From Thermococcus sp. AM4 (GTDB taxonomy: Archaea > Methanobacteriota_B > Thermococci > Thermococcales > Thermococcaceae): 64,000 nucleotides of DNA. Positions 1 to 7,446 of the stretch are shown in pieces. The notes beneath the pieces were generated by a model. That model was not told the origin of the DNA. It searched no databases and saw only the letters and a list, made by a program, of their open reading frames with translations. Both the position numbers and the translations under genes were made by a program. The stretch covers positions 124,001 to 188,000 of the forward strand of contig NC_016051.1 in the NCBI RefSeq assembly GCF_000151205.2, in the 5' to 3' direction. The stretch's first letter is position 1. Each line of letters opens with the position of its first letter.

Positions 1-255
1 GTTCTCAAACCTCGGCGAATAGCCAGTTAGTCGCTCGACTTCACTGGCAAAGTCTTCCATAAGGAGCTTTTCGCTTTTAACGCTGACGAACAGGTCCAGG
101 AAGTCTATCCCCTCCCGCCTGAAGAACTCCCTCACGAGCCTCGTCTTTCCAACCCTTCTCCTGCCCGTGAGGACGACGAGGACGAGCCTTGAATCCGAAA
201 GTGCGAGGGCTTTCCTCAACGTTTCCATCTCGCTGGCCCTGTCGTAGAACCTCAT
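1..255 (-). CDS. Archaeal AAA-type ATPase, N-terminal part (runs off the window)
   Basis: The first 85 codons of a gene reading leftward from the ATG at 255; the rest lies outside the window. The product opens MRFYDRASEME and carries a Walker A loop, GRRRVGKT, near residues 30-38. It continues with VREFF and a strand ending in FVSVKS, which is the usual opening of the archaeal ATPase (Arch_ATPase/DUF234-type) family found in many copies in Thermococcales. These are P-loop ATPases, often of unknown role, and several travel with mobile elements. The substrate cannot be told from this fragment. Confidence 0.8.
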   Translation of the reverse strand, partial: MRFYDRASEMETLRKALALSDSRLVLVVLTGRRRVGKTRLVREFFRREGIDFLDLFVSVKSEKLLMEDFASEVERLTGYSPRFEN

Positions 256-338
256 TATTATCCACCAACTGGATTATCCTGTTTCTGGATAAAAATGTAG
301 CGGTCAAAGTTTATATCCCACCCCTCAAAGGTTGAAGC

Positions 339-1049
339 ATGAAAGGGGTCCTGCTGAAGCTCAATGTGGTTCCTTGTAAGTTTGTGGAGAGGCTCAACCG
401 CTTCGTTGCTCTGGTCGAGGTGAACGGCGAAATCAGGAGGGCCCTCCTCACCAACACCGGTCGTCTGGAGGAGTTTATGATTCCGGGACGAAAGGCCTTC
501 TGCACGCCTAAGAGCGGGGGAAAGACCGACTTCGTTCTGATAGCCTTCGAGGATTTAGACGGAAAGGGAGCGATAGTGGACACGCGGACTCAAGCTAAAG
601 CCTTTGAAAGGGCGGTTGAGCTCGGCCTCGTTCCCTGGCTGAAGGACTGCTGGATAAAGCGGAAGGAAGTCCGCGTCGGCAACTCCCGCCTCGACTACCT
701 CTTCGAGTGTCCCGGTGGAGAACTCTACGGCGAGATGAAGAGCGCCGTCTTGAGGGGAGGAGATAGGGGCGAATACGCGATGTATCCCGACTGCCCGACT
801 TTACGCGGACAGAGGCACGTTAGGGAGCTAATCGAGCTCGTCAAAGCCGGAAGGGACGCGATAATCTTCTTCATCGGGGCGATGCCCGGCGTTGAGAAGT
901 TCCGGCCCTACGAGAAAGGTGATCCCGAACTCGCGAAGCTTTTGAGGGAGGCGAAAAAGGTTGGAGTTAGAATCGAGGGCCTCTCGATTTCGCTCCTGGC
1001 CGACGGGAGGGTGATTTTAGAAAAGCCAGAGCTCGAGGTTGAGGTTTAG
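339..1049 (+). CDS. sfsA: SfsA family DNA/RNA nuclease-like protein
   Basis: A 236-residue protein of normal length for the SfsA (sugar fermentation stimulation) family. It has an N-terminal OB-like part (about 1-80) and a C-terminal nuclease-like part with the family signatures EVKSA-like GEMKSAVL (about residue 130) and a stretch around YPDCPTLRGQRHVREL. Bacterial SfsA was first described as a nucleic-acid-binding regulator; the restriction-endonuclease-like fold of the C-terminal half suggests nuclease activity, which is inference here. The start is the ATG at 339; a TATA-like stretch (gtttatatc) lies near 308. The stop overlaps the stop of rpoP on the other strand by four bases. Confidence 0.85.
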   Translation: MKGVLLKLNVVPCKFVERLNRFVALVEVNGEIRRALLTNTGRLEEFMIPGRKAFCTPKSGGKTDFVLIAFEDLDGKGAIVDTRTQAKAFERAVELGLVPWLKDCWIKRKEVRVGNSRLDYLFECPGGELYGEMKSAVLRGGDRGEYAMYPDCPTLRGQRHVRELIELVKAGRDAIIFFIGAMPGVEKFRPYEKGDPELAKLLREAKKVGVRIEGLSISLLADGRVILEKPELEVEV

Positions 1050-1195
1050 ATCGCCTTAACCCTTCTCGCCACCCTCGGACGGGGCTTGTAGAGTATTTTG
1101 CTCCCGCAGTAGGGGCAGCGGACTTCCCTGGTCGTCTCGAGGTCGAGCTCGACCTCCCTACCGCACTTGGCGCAGCGGTATGTGGCCTTGACCAT
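1046..1195 (-). CDS. rpoP: DNA-directed RNA polymerase subunit P
   Basis: A 49-residue zinc ribbon with two CxxC pairs (C8/C11 and C27/C30) and a basic tail ending RRVKAI. It matches archaeal Rpo12/RpoP (Rpb12 family) in length and layout. The subunit sits in the RNA polymerase core, where it helps assembly and promoter opening. The ATG at 1195 is preceded by a weak GGGTGAT element. It follows the L37Ae gene by 23 nt, an arrangement conserved in Thermococcales and probably one transcript. Confidence 0.95.
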   Translation of the reverse strand: MVKATYRCAKCGREVELDLETTREVRCPYCGSKILYKPRPRVARRVKAI

Positions 1196-1218
1196 TCTAT
1201 CACCCCAAAATGGGAGAA

Positions 1219-1479
1219 TCAGGCCTTGGAAGCGACGACGCGCTTCGCGACCTTTCCGGCCGGGGTGGTCGGGAGATAGGCACCTCCGGCGAAGGTGGCA
1301 CCGCACTTCTGGCACTGCCATATGCCCGTGCTTATCCTCCTGACGGCCTTCCTTCCGCAGACCGGGCAAACGTGCTTCTGCTTCATCTTGGCCTCAACGG
1401 CCGCGACCCTTCTTCTGATCTTGAGACCGTACCTCGGACCGAACCTTCCGGCTGAACCGACCTTAACAGTCCTTCCCAT
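1219..1479 (-). CDS. rpl37ae: 50S ribosomal protein L37Ae
   Basis: An 86-residue zinc-ribbon ribosomal protein of the large subunit. It starts [18 protein letters not shown] and has Cys pairs at 38/41 and 56/59 (CPVC and CQKC). I chose the ATG at 1479 because GGGGTGAT lies just upstream at ribosome-binding distance; two in-frame ATGs further upstream fall in or before that element. A TATA box (gttttataaacc, near 1532-1543) supports transcription leftward into L37Ae and rpoP. Confidence 0.95.
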   Translation of the reverse strand: MGRTVKVGSAGRFGPRYGLKIRRRVAAVEAKMKQKHVCPVCGRKAVRRISTGIWQCQKCGATFAGGAYLPTTPAGKVAKRVVASKA

Positions 1480-1611
1480 GAGCATCACCCCTGATTAACT
1501 CCACTCCTGAGACTGTTGGGTTTTTTAGGGGACGTTTTATAAACCTTTGCATGATCCGAAACCGCCACTGGGTTTATAAATGCTCCAGAGCAGGGAGGGG
1601 AGGTGAGCGGG

Positions 1612-1815
1612 ATGATAAGGGTTAAAGTCCTCGGAAGGGGAATCGAGAGGGAGCTTGAGTGGAGGAAGGGGATCCTCGTTAAGGACGTTCTCAGGGAGGT
1701 TGGCTTCAACACGGAGAGCGCGATAGCGAGGGTAAACGGAAAGGTAGCCCTTGAGGACGATCCCGTTGAAGACGGGGACTACGTTGAGGTCATTCCCGTC
1801 GTTTCGGGCGGCTGA
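1612..1815 (+). CDS. MoaD/ThiS-like small archaeal modifier protein (SAMP-type)
   Basis: A 67-residue beta-grasp protein starting MIRVKVLGRG and ending VSGG. The C-terminal Gly-Gly is the activated end in ThiS, MoaD and the SAMP modifiers, which are adenylated by E1-like enzymes and then carry sulfur or are attached to proteins. The start at 1612 follows GGAGGTGA by a few bases; an in-frame GTG at 1603 lies inside that site. A TATA box (ggtttataaatg) sits near 1570. The last 37 bases overlap the 3' end of the convergent Lrp-type gene. Whether it serves molybdopterin/tungstopterin synthesis, tRNA thiolation or protein modification cannot be read here. Confidence 0.8.
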   Translation: MIRVKVLGRGIERELEWRKGILVKDVLREVGFNTESAIARVNGKVALEDDPVEDGDYVEVIPVVSGG

Positions 1816-2312
1816 TCGACGAGTTCCGAGAACAGCTTCGGGGTGTAGACGTTTGCCAGGATCGTGTAGTGGCTGACGACGTCGCTTCCTATCATGAACT
1901 CCTCTATTTTCTCCTTGAGGACCTTGTAGTTCCTTTCGAAGAACCTGAAGAGCAGATCGTACTCCCCGATGTACTCACTGACCTCGTATATCCTCGGCTC
2001 CTTCAAAGCCCGCTCAATGAAACCCTTTACCGCCTCCGAGGAGCAGCCTGGCTTGAGCTTCACGAGGACGTCTGCCGATGCGAGCTTGAGTTTGTCGAAG
2101 ACGAGAAAACCCCTGACCCTGATGAAGCCCTTCTCCTCGAGGGCCATTCTCCTTCTCCTCGCTGTTGGTACCGAGACCTTCGCGATTCGCGCCAGATCCG
2201 TGTCCGAAATTCGCCCGTTCTCGCGGAGGGCGAGCCATATGAGAACGTCCACCTCGTCCATGTAGTCCTTCAGTATCTCCCTGAAGAACTCGAACTCCCC
2301 GTTTGCTTCCAC
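1779..2312 (-). CDS. Lrp/AsnC family transcriptional regulator
   Basis: About 177 residues. The N-terminal winged HTH (about residues 15-75) shows ISDTDLARIAKVSVPTARRR as the recognition region. A C-terminal RAM ligand-binding domain follows, with the family pattern YEVSEYIGEYDLLF. Such proteins bind amino acids and regulate amino-acid genes. The SD GGAGGTGA spans 2328-2321, so translation probably starts at the GTG at 2312 or the TTG at 2315; the GTG at 2324 lies inside the SD. The gene is divergent from the LysO-type lysine exporter, so local control of that exporter is a reasonable inference. It is unusually long before the HTH for the family. Confidence 0.85.
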   Translation of the reverse strand: MEANGEFEFFREILKDYMDEVDVLIWLALRENGRISDTDLARIAKVSVPTARRRRMALEEKGFIRVRGFLVFDKLKLASADVLVKLKPGCSSEAVKGFIERALKEPRIYEVSEYIGEYDLLFRFFERNYKVLKEKIEEFMIGSDVVSHYTILANVYTPKLFSELVDQPPETTGMTST

Positions 2313-2442
2313 CAAATTTTTCACCTCCGCCTTGGTTGAAGGTCATGCCCTCGATTGAGCTGACCAATTTTAACGCATATAGGCCCGGGATTTAAAAAGC
2401 TATTGGGGCAAGGCTTTTATTCCCGGGTGGAGATCCGGAATC
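2313..2442. promoter_or_regulatory. Divergent promoter region, Lrp regulator / LysO genes
   Basis: The intergenic region holds a rightward TATA-like box (gatttaaaaag, about 2389-2399) some 45 nt before the first LysO ATG. Leftward, the sequence ttttaacgcatata (about 2369-2382) can serve the regulator. The short shared space would let the regulator control both directions. Confidence 0.45.
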
Positions 2443-2676
2443 ATGCAGGTGTTCATCCCCCTTCTCGCGGGCGTTTTGCTTGGCTACATCCTTCGGCGAC
2501 TCGGGAAACGGCCAAACCTCTCGAACCTGACGAGCGCGGTTCTCCTGCTCATGATATTCTTCCTCGGCGTTAAGACGGGGGAAGTAAGGGTAAACGGCCT
2601 CTGGCTCCTCTCCGTTTCCTTGGCCTTTGCGGTTCTGACGATAGCGGGGAGCCTCTTGATGGTGGTGAGAGCGTGA
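2443..2676 (+). CDS. LysO-type lysine exporter, N-terminal subunit (DUF340)
   Basis: A 77-residue, very hydrophobic protein with three predicted membrane segments. It corresponds to the N-terminal part of bacterial LysO (YbjE), the L-lysine exporter. Here the family is split in two: this small subunit and the 196-residue protein that follows, joined by a GTGA overlap (2673-2676) that suggests translational coupling. The start ATG at 2443 follows the promoter by about 45 nt. The assignment rests on the paired architecture with the next gene; lysine as substrate is inference from the family. Confidence 0.65.
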   Translation: MQVFIPLLAGVLLGYILRRLGKRPNLSNLTSAVLLLMIFFLGVKTGEVRVNGLWLLSVSLAFAVLTIAGSLLMVVRA

Positions 2677-3263
2677 GGTTTCTCTACCTCCTCCTAACGG
2701 CTCTCGTTGCGGGGATCGTCCTCGGGCACTACCTTGCCCCGGATTTCGGCAACGCGTACGAGGTCATGCTCTACGTCCTCATCTTTCTGATAGGTCTGGA
2801 TCTGGGCGTGAACTTCAGGGTTGAAGATCTCAAACGGGTCGGGCGAAGGGCCCTCGTCCTGCCGTTTCTAACCCTCGTTGGCTCCCTCCTCGGGGCGCTG
2901 GCTGCATCGCTTCTCCTTAACGTGCCGCTCCGCTGGGGTATGGCCATCGGGGCCGGTTGTGGATGGTACTCACTTACAGGCCCACTTATAGCACAGTATT
3001 CGGCGATTTACGGTGCAATTGGCTTTCTGGCCAACCTGGCCCGGGAGATCCTTACGATTTTGCTTTACCCTGTTCTATCGAGGAGGATCGATCCGGAAAA
3101 GGCCGTTGTCATAGGGGGAGCGACTACAATGGACACTACCCTTCCGATCATAGCGAGGTTCGGGGGCAGGGATGTAGCGCTCGTTGCCTTCGTTCACGGC
3201 TTCATCCTGACCGCGATCGTTCCGTTCGTGGTTCCCATTTTCCTCTCGCTCTTCGACTATTGA
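2673..3263 (+). CDS. lysO: LysO-type lysine exporter, C-terminal subunit
   Basis: A 196-residue membrane protein with about six hydrophobic segments. It contains the family stretch GAGCGWYSLTGPLI (about residues 92-105) and, further on, GGATTMDTTLPII, both typical of the main LysO domain. It starts at a GTG whose last bases form the stop of the preceding gene. Together the two proteins would form one exporter for lysine or a related cationic amino acid. The 3' side is followed by a T-rich gap before the next promoter. Confidence 0.75.
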   Translation: MRFLYLLLTALVAGIVLGHYLAPDFGNAYEVMLYVLIFLIGLDLGVNFRVEDLKRVGRRALVLPFLTLVGSLLGALAASLLLNVPLRWGMAIGAGCGWYSLTGPLIAQYSAIYGAIGFLANLAREILTILLYPVLSRRIDPEKAVVIGGATTMDTTLPIIARFGGRDVALVAFVHGFILTAIVPFVVPIFLSLFDY

Positions 3264-3335
3264 CGAGTTCGATATTGGCATTAAGCGAAAACCTTTTAAG
3301 GTTCGAGGCGGGTATAGTTCTTCAGGTGAAGGCGT

Positions 3336-3551
3336 ATGGAGTCGGGAATAAAGTTGCTGAAGCGCAGGCTTGATGTGGTCAAAAAGCAGAAGGAGTACCT
3401 GATTCTCGAGGAGGCCAAGCTCGTCAGGATGGCCCGCCAGAAGAAGAAGGTTGCCCACAAGCTTGAGAGGGTCAAGAGGGAGAAGTTCCGCATTCTCGCC
3501 GAGGAGGCAAAGCTTCTCAGGGTTATAAAGCAGAGCGCCAAGCCGGCTTGA
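3336..3551 (+). CDS. Small basic coiled-coil protein of unknown function
   Basis: A 71-residue protein starting MESGIKLLKRRLD that is almost entirely charged alpha-helix, with many Lys, Arg and Glu and a heptad-like spacing of Leu, Ile and Val. There are no cysteines or catalytic motifs. A TATA-like box (acctttta, near 3291-3298) and an AGGTGA ribosome site before the ATG support a real gene. I do not recognise a family; it resembles short conserved proteins of Thermococcales. RNA or ribosome binding would fit the charge but is only a guess. Confidence 0.6.
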   Translation: MESGIKLLKRRLDVVKKQKEYLILEEAKLVRMARQKKKVAHKLERVKREKFRILAEEAKLLRVIKQSAKPA

Positions 3552-3647
3552 AGTCTTTCCTTTTAGAGCTCGCTTTTCTCCACTTCCACCAAGCTTAAAA
3601 AGGTCTTTTCCATAGACCTTCCGGGATAAAAAGGAGAGGTGATTCTC

Positions 3648-4469
3648 ATGCCAAGGAAGGCCAGAGAGTATCCTGAGGAGGGTGAGTTCGTCGTCGCCAC
3701 CGTCAAGAACATTCACCCGTACGGAGCGTTCCTGATACTTGACGAGTATCCCGGAAAGGAGGGCTTCATGCACATAAGCGAGGTTGCACCGACCTGGGTC
3801 AAGAACATCAGGGACTACGTGAAGGAGGGCCAGAAGGTAGTCGTCAAGGTCATCCGCGTTGACCCCGAGAAGGGGCACATAGACCTGAGCCTCAAGAGGG
3901 TGAACCAGCAGCAGAGGAAGGCCAAGCTCCAGGAGTACAAGAGGGCCCAGAAGGCGGAGAACCTCCTAAAAATGGCCGCCGAAAAGATAGGGAAGGACTT
4001 CGAGACGGCCTGGCGCGAGGTCTGGGTTCCGCTCGAGGAGGAGTACGGCGAAGTTTACGCCGCCTTCGAAGATGCAGCCCAGAACGGCATCGAGGTTCTG
4101 AAGGGCCTCATTCCAGATGAGTGGCTCGACGCGCTCAAGCCAATCATCGAGGCCTACGTCGAGATTCCGACAGTTACCATCGATGCGGAGTTCGAGATAA
4201 CCGTTCCAAAGCCCAACGGAATCGAGATAATCAAGGAGGCTCTGATTAGAGCGCGCGACAGGGCCAACGAGGAGAAGGACATAGACGTTAAGTTCACCTA
4301 CCAGGGCGCTCCCCGTTACAGGATTGACATAACCGCCCCGGACTACTACAAGGCAGAAGAGGTTCTCGAGAGCATAGCCGAAGAAATCCTCCGCGTCATA
4401 AAGGAAGCGGGCGGAGAGGCGACCCTCATTAGGAAGGAGAAGCGCATAAGGAAGATTAAGAGGAGGTAA
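3648..4469 (+). CDS. eif2a: Translation initiation factor aIF2, alpha subunit
   Basis: A 273-residue protein. The N-terminal S1/OB domain (about 1-85) opens MPRKAREYPEEGEFVVATV and contains GKEGFMHISE. A helical middle domain (about 90-175) and a C-terminal alpha/beta domain (about 180-265) that contacts the gamma subunit follow. aIF2 delivers initiator tRNA to the small ribosomal subunit. The ATG at 3648 follows GAGGTGAT; the in-frame GTG at 3639 is part of that site. It is first in an operon with nop10 (2 nt apart) and a PAC2-family gene, an arrangement shared by many archaea. Confidence 0.97.
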   Translation: MPRKAREYPEEGEFVVATVKNIHPYGAFLILDEYPGKEGFMHISEVAPTWVKNIRDYVKEGQKVVVKVIRVDPEKGHIDLSLKRVNQQQRKAKLQEYKRAQKAENLLKMAAEKIGKDFETAWREVWVPLEEEYGEVYAAFEDAAQNGIEVLKGLIPDEWLDALKPIIEAYVEIPTVTIDAEFEITVPKPNGIEIIKEALIRARDRANEEKDIDVKFTYQGAPRYRIDITAPDYYKAEEVLESIAEEILRVIKEAGGEATLIRKEKRIRKIKRR

Positions 4470-4471
4470 CC

Positions 4472-4651
4472 ATGAAGTTCCGCATAAGGAAGTGCCCCGA
4501 ATGTGGCAGGTACACCCTGAAGGAGACCTGCCCGGTCTGCGGGGCCAAGACCAAGGTAGCCCACCCACCGCGCTTCTCGCCGGAGGACCCTTACGGTGAG
4601 TACAGGCGCAGGTGGAAGAGGGAAGTCCTTGGGATAGAGGTGAGAAAATGA
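4472..4651 (+). CDS. nop10: H/ACA RNP protein Nop10
   Basis: A 59-residue protein starting MKFRIRKCPECG with a zinc-binding set C8/C11/C20/C23 and the family stretch HPPRFSPEDPYG near residues 31-42. Nop10 forms the box H/ACA pseudouridylation particle with Cbf5, Gar1 and L7Ae. It follows aIF2-alpha after the ribosome site AGGAGGTAAC, and its stop overlaps the next ATG (ATGA at 4648-4651). Confidence 0.96.
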   Translation: MKFRIRKCPECGRYTLKETCPVCGAKTKVAHPPRFSPEDPYGEYRRRWKREVLGIEVRK

Positions 4652-5448
4652 AGGAGACGATGATCTACCTCCTTGAGAGGCCCCAGCTCAGGGACCCGGT
4701 GTTCATAGAGGGGCTCCCGGGCATAGGCCTCGTTGGAAAGCTCGCCGCGGAGCACCTCATCCAGGAGCTCAACGCGGTGAAGTTCGCCGAGCTCTACTCA
4801 CCGCACTTCATGCACCAGGTCATCATAAAGAAGGGCTCAATCGTCGAGCTCATGAAGAACGAGTTCTACTACTGGGTCAATCCCGACGAGAACGGAAGGG
4901 ACCTAATCATCATCACCGGCGACCAGCAGGTTCCGCCGACGGACAGCCCCGGCCACTACGAGGTGGTCGGCAAGATGCTCGACCTCGTTCAGGAACTCGG
5001 CGTCAGGGAGATAATAACGATGGGCGGCTACCAGGTGCCGGAGCTCCAGGGCGAGCCGAGGGTTTTGGCGGCTGTAACCCACGAGGAGCTCGTTGATTAC
5101 TACAAGGAGAAGCTCAAGGACTGCTCCGTCGAGGTGGTCTGGAGGGAGGACGAGGGCGGGGCCATAGTGGGAGCGGCCGGCCTTCTCCTCGGCATGGGCA
5201 AGCTCCGTTCGATGTACGGCATAAGCCTGCTCGGTGAGAGCCTCGGCTACATCGTTGATCCAAAGGCCGCAAAGGCCGTTCTGACTGCAGTTACTAAGAT
5301 ACTCGGCATTGAGGTCGATATGACGGCCCTGGAAGAGCGCGCCAAAGAAACTGAGGAGATACTCAGGAAAGTCCAGGAGATGCAGAGGGCGATGCTCGAA
5401 CAGACGATGCCCCCGGCCCCCGAGGAAGAGGACAGGGGCTACCTCTGA
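4648..5448 (+). CDS. PAC2-family proteasome assembly chaperone homologue (PbaB-like)
   Basis: A 266-residue protein with the PAC2 signature LPGIGLVGKLAAEHLI (about residues 24-39) and later a GGAIVGAAGLLLG segment. The C-terminus is a charged, probably helical tail ending EEEDRGYL. That tail fits the HbYX-type ends (hydrophobic-Tyr-X: here GYL) used by archaeal PbaB to dock on proteasome alpha rings. The gene is translationally coupled to nop10. A role in proteasome assembly is inferred from the family. Confidence 0.8.
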   Translation: MKETMIYLLERPQLRDPVFIEGLPGIGLVGKLAAEHLIQELNAVKFAELYSPHFMHQVIIKKGSIVELMKNEFYYWVNPDENGRDLIIITGDQQVPPTDSPGHYEVVGKMLDLVQELGVREIITMGGYQVPELQGEPRVLAAVTHEELVDYYKEKLKDCSVEVVWREDEGGAIVGAAGLLLGMGKLRSMYGISLLGESLGYIVDPKAAKAVLTAVTKILGIEVDMTALEERAKETEEILRKVQEMQRAMLEQTMPPAPEEEDRGYL

Positions 5449-5517
5449 TACCTTTTATTTCCCGACTTCTCCGGGCATCTTCTGAACGCCGCCCTTCTCT
5501 TCCCGTTGTAAACCTGA

Positions 5518-5586
5518 GGTTGGTAACACTCTTTTCAAAAAGTTTTTTATAGAATAACACCATTTTAGCTTTTGATAACACCAACC
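5518..5586. promoter_or_regulatory. Repeats around the promoter of the Ni/Co transporter operon
   Basis: The AT-rich stretch before cbiM contains a TATA-like box (gttttttatag, about 5542-5552). Around it are ggttggtaacac (5518-5529), ataacacca (5554-5562) and ataacaccaacc (5575-5586). The two ataacacca copies are 21 bp apart, and the outer ggttggt/accaacc parts form an inverted pair. GTTGGTAAC (5519-5527) also fits the SurR core GTTn3AAC. This looks like an operator region for a metal- or redox-responsive regulator; which one is not known. Confidence 0.5.
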
Positions 5587-5606
5587 GGGAATGAGGGGTG
5601 GTGAAA

Positions 5607-6272
5607 TTGCACATACCGGACGGATACCTTGGGCCGTACACATGTGCGTTTTTCTATCTGATTATGATACCCGTTTGGTACAGGGCCTTCAAGTGGCTCA
5701 AGAACCTCAAGCCAAGCCAGGTGCCCCTGCTGGGAGTGCTGACGGCCTTTTCGTTCCTCGTGATGATGTACAACATGCCGGTCCCCGGAGGAACAACTGC
5801 CCACATCGTCGGCGGAACGATAATAGCGATACTCGTTGGCCCCTGGGCCGCAACGGTGTCGCTGACAATAGTCCTGCTCATTCAGGCTCTGTTCTTCGGC
5901 GACGGCGGAATAACAACCTACGCAGCCAACGTCTTCAACATGGGCGTCGTCCTGCCCTTCGTCGGCTACTACACCTACAAGTTCCTCACCGAGAAGTTCA
6001 AGCTCAACGAGGTCCTCTCCGCTGGAATCGGTGCCTACGTTGGACTCGTCGCGGCGGCGATAGTGGCGGGCATCGAACTCGGAATACAGCCCTACATTCA
6101 GCCCGGCTACTGCCCGTATCCCCTCAGCGTCTCCGTTCCTGCGATGGCGATAGCACACCTCGTCACAGCGGGCCCCGCCGCGGCGGTCGTTACCGCGGCG
6201 GTCGTGTGGTACGTCAGGAAGAGCAGGCCAGACCTCTTTGAGATGAGGACGATCCTCCATTCACGGGGGTGA
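5607..6272 (+). CDS. cbiM: Nickel/cobalt ECF transporter substrate-binding membrane protein CbiM/NikM
   Basis: A 221-residue membrane protein of the CbiM/NikM family with about seven hydrophobic segments. I place the start at the TTG at 5607 rather than the in-frame GTGs at 5598 or 5601. The product then opens MHIPDGYLGP, and in this family the amino-terminal Met and the next His bind the metal, so extra residues would destroy the site. GGGGTGGTGA just upstream serves as ribosome site. A conserved His (TTAHIVGGT, about residue 68) adds to metal binding. It heads an operon with the PDGLE protein, CbiQ and CbiO. Nickel is more likely than cobalt given the nickel CODH nearby. Confidence 0.9.
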   Translation: MHIPDGYLGPYTCAFFYLIMIPVWYRAFKWLKNLKPSQVPLLGVLTAFSFLVMMYNMPVPGGTTAHIVGGTIIAILVGPWAATVSLTIVLLIQALFFGDGGITTYAANVFNMGVVLPFVGYYTYKFLTEKFKLNEVLSAGIGAYVGLVAAAIVAGIELGIQPYIQPGYCPYPLSVSVPAMAIAHLVTAGPAAAVVTAAVVWYVRKSRPDLFEMRTILHSRG

Positions 6273-6276
6273 TTGA

Positions 6277-6612
6277 ATGGACAGGGTAACAAAGACCCTC
6301 CTCGCAATCGTCGGCGTCATGATAATCCTCTCCCCGATTGGAATACTGCTCGTGTGGAACTACGACGATGCCTGGGGCGAGTGGGACGTCCAGACAGTGG
6401 AGCACATGGTCGGCCACAAGTTGCCCGGCATGGAGAAGCTCGCGGACGCCTGGAACCATGCGATTTTGCCCGACTACAACATCCCGGGCTGGGAAGACAA
6501 GCTCCACGCCTCGATAGGCTACATAATCTCCGCGATAGTTGGAACGGCACTCGTCGTTGCCTTCTACTACGCCCTCGTCAAGTTCGTGGTCGGCAAGGGC
6601 GCCTCCTCCTGA
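6277..6612 (+). CDS. PDGLE-domain protein, NikN/CbiN-like auxiliary subunit
   Basis: A 111-residue protein with an N-terminal membrane segment (about 8-28), an outside loop with LPDYNIPGWEDKL (about residues 64-76) and a second membrane segment (about 80-104). This layout is that of PDGLE-domain (NikN-type) partners of CbiM, which link substrate binding to transport. It starts 4 nt after cbiM and is followed at 21 nt by cbiQ. Confidence 0.8.
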   Translation: MDRVTKTLLAIVGVMIILSPIGILLVWNYDDAWGEWDVQTVEHMVGHKLPGMEKLADAWNHAILPDYNIPGWEDKLHASIGYIISAIVGTALVVAFYYALVKFVVGKGASS

Positions 6613-6633
6613 ATTTATTTTTTGGTGGTGGGA

Positions 6634-7446
6634 ATGGGGTTCCTCGAAGAGACCGCCAGGGAAGTCCTCGAGTTCACGGTAAAGGCAGTCTTCTCCGAGA
6701 GGTACGCGAGAATGGACGGCCTGCTTCAGAGAATCGACCCAAGGGTTAAGGTGTTCTCGCTCGTTGCGATAGTCGCGACGGTGGTTTCCCTCGGGAGGAT
6801 TGACGTCATTCTGGCCTTCTACTTCCTCGCGCTGGCCCTCGCGGTTCTCTCCAGACTGCCGGTAGTCGAGTTCACGAAGAGGGTCTGGGTCTTCATTCCG
6901 ATTTTCACGGGGGTTATAGCGCTCCCCTCGATATTCATGATTCCGGGCGAGCCGGTTTTTCATCTGTTCGGCCTCACCGCGAGCAGGGAGGGAATACACT
7001 GGGCGGTTCTCTTTACGCTACGCGTCGCGACTGCGGTTTCCTACGCGATACTCTTCACGATGACGAGCCGGTGGAACGATATCGTCTCGGCCCTCGCGTT
7101 CTTCAGGGTTCCCGGAATGGTGATAACCATAACGACCTTAACCTACCGCTACATATTCCTCCTCGCCAAGCTCCTGCTCGACGCGATGCACGCGAGGAGG
7201 GCGAGGTTAGCTGGAGAACTCGGCATGGTCGAGAGCTGGAAGGAGGCCGGAAAGCACATCGGGGCAACCTTCATAAAGGCCAACTCCCTCGGCGAGGGCC
7301 TCTACTACGCCATGCTCTCCAGGGGCTACGCCAACGAAATCGAACCGCTGAGGGAGTTCAAGGCTGGAAAGGTTGACTACGCCTTCTCGGCTTTCACCGT
7401 TCTCCTCGTCGTACTAACGTTTGCCTTCACGAGGGGATTGCTATGA
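6634..7446 (+). CDS. cbiQ: ECF transporter transmembrane coupling protein CbiQ (EcfT)
   Basis: A 270-residue membrane protein of the EcfT family. It has an N-terminal RIDPRVKVFSLVA segment, about five hydrophobic segments and, in the cytoplasmic coupling region, the Ala-Arg-Gly-type motifs MHARRARL and ALQSRGY-like AMLSRGYA, which contact the ATPase. The ATG at 6634 follows TTTGGTGGTGG; upstream TTG/GTG codons fall inside that site. The stop overlaps the start of cbiO by 4 nt. Confidence 0.92.
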   Translation: MGFLEETAREVLEFTVKAVFSERYARMDGLLQRIDPRVKVFSLVAIVATVVSLGRIDVILAFYFLALALAVLSRLPVVEFTKRVWVFIPIFTGVIALPSIFMIPGEPVFHLFGLTASREGIHWAVLFTLRVATAVSYAILFTMTSRWNDIVSALAFFRVPGMVITITTLTYRYIFLLAKLLLDAMHARRARLAGELGMVESWKEAGKHIGATFIKANSLGEGLYYAMLSRGYANEIEPLREFKAGKVDYAFSAFTVLLVVLTFAFTRGLL

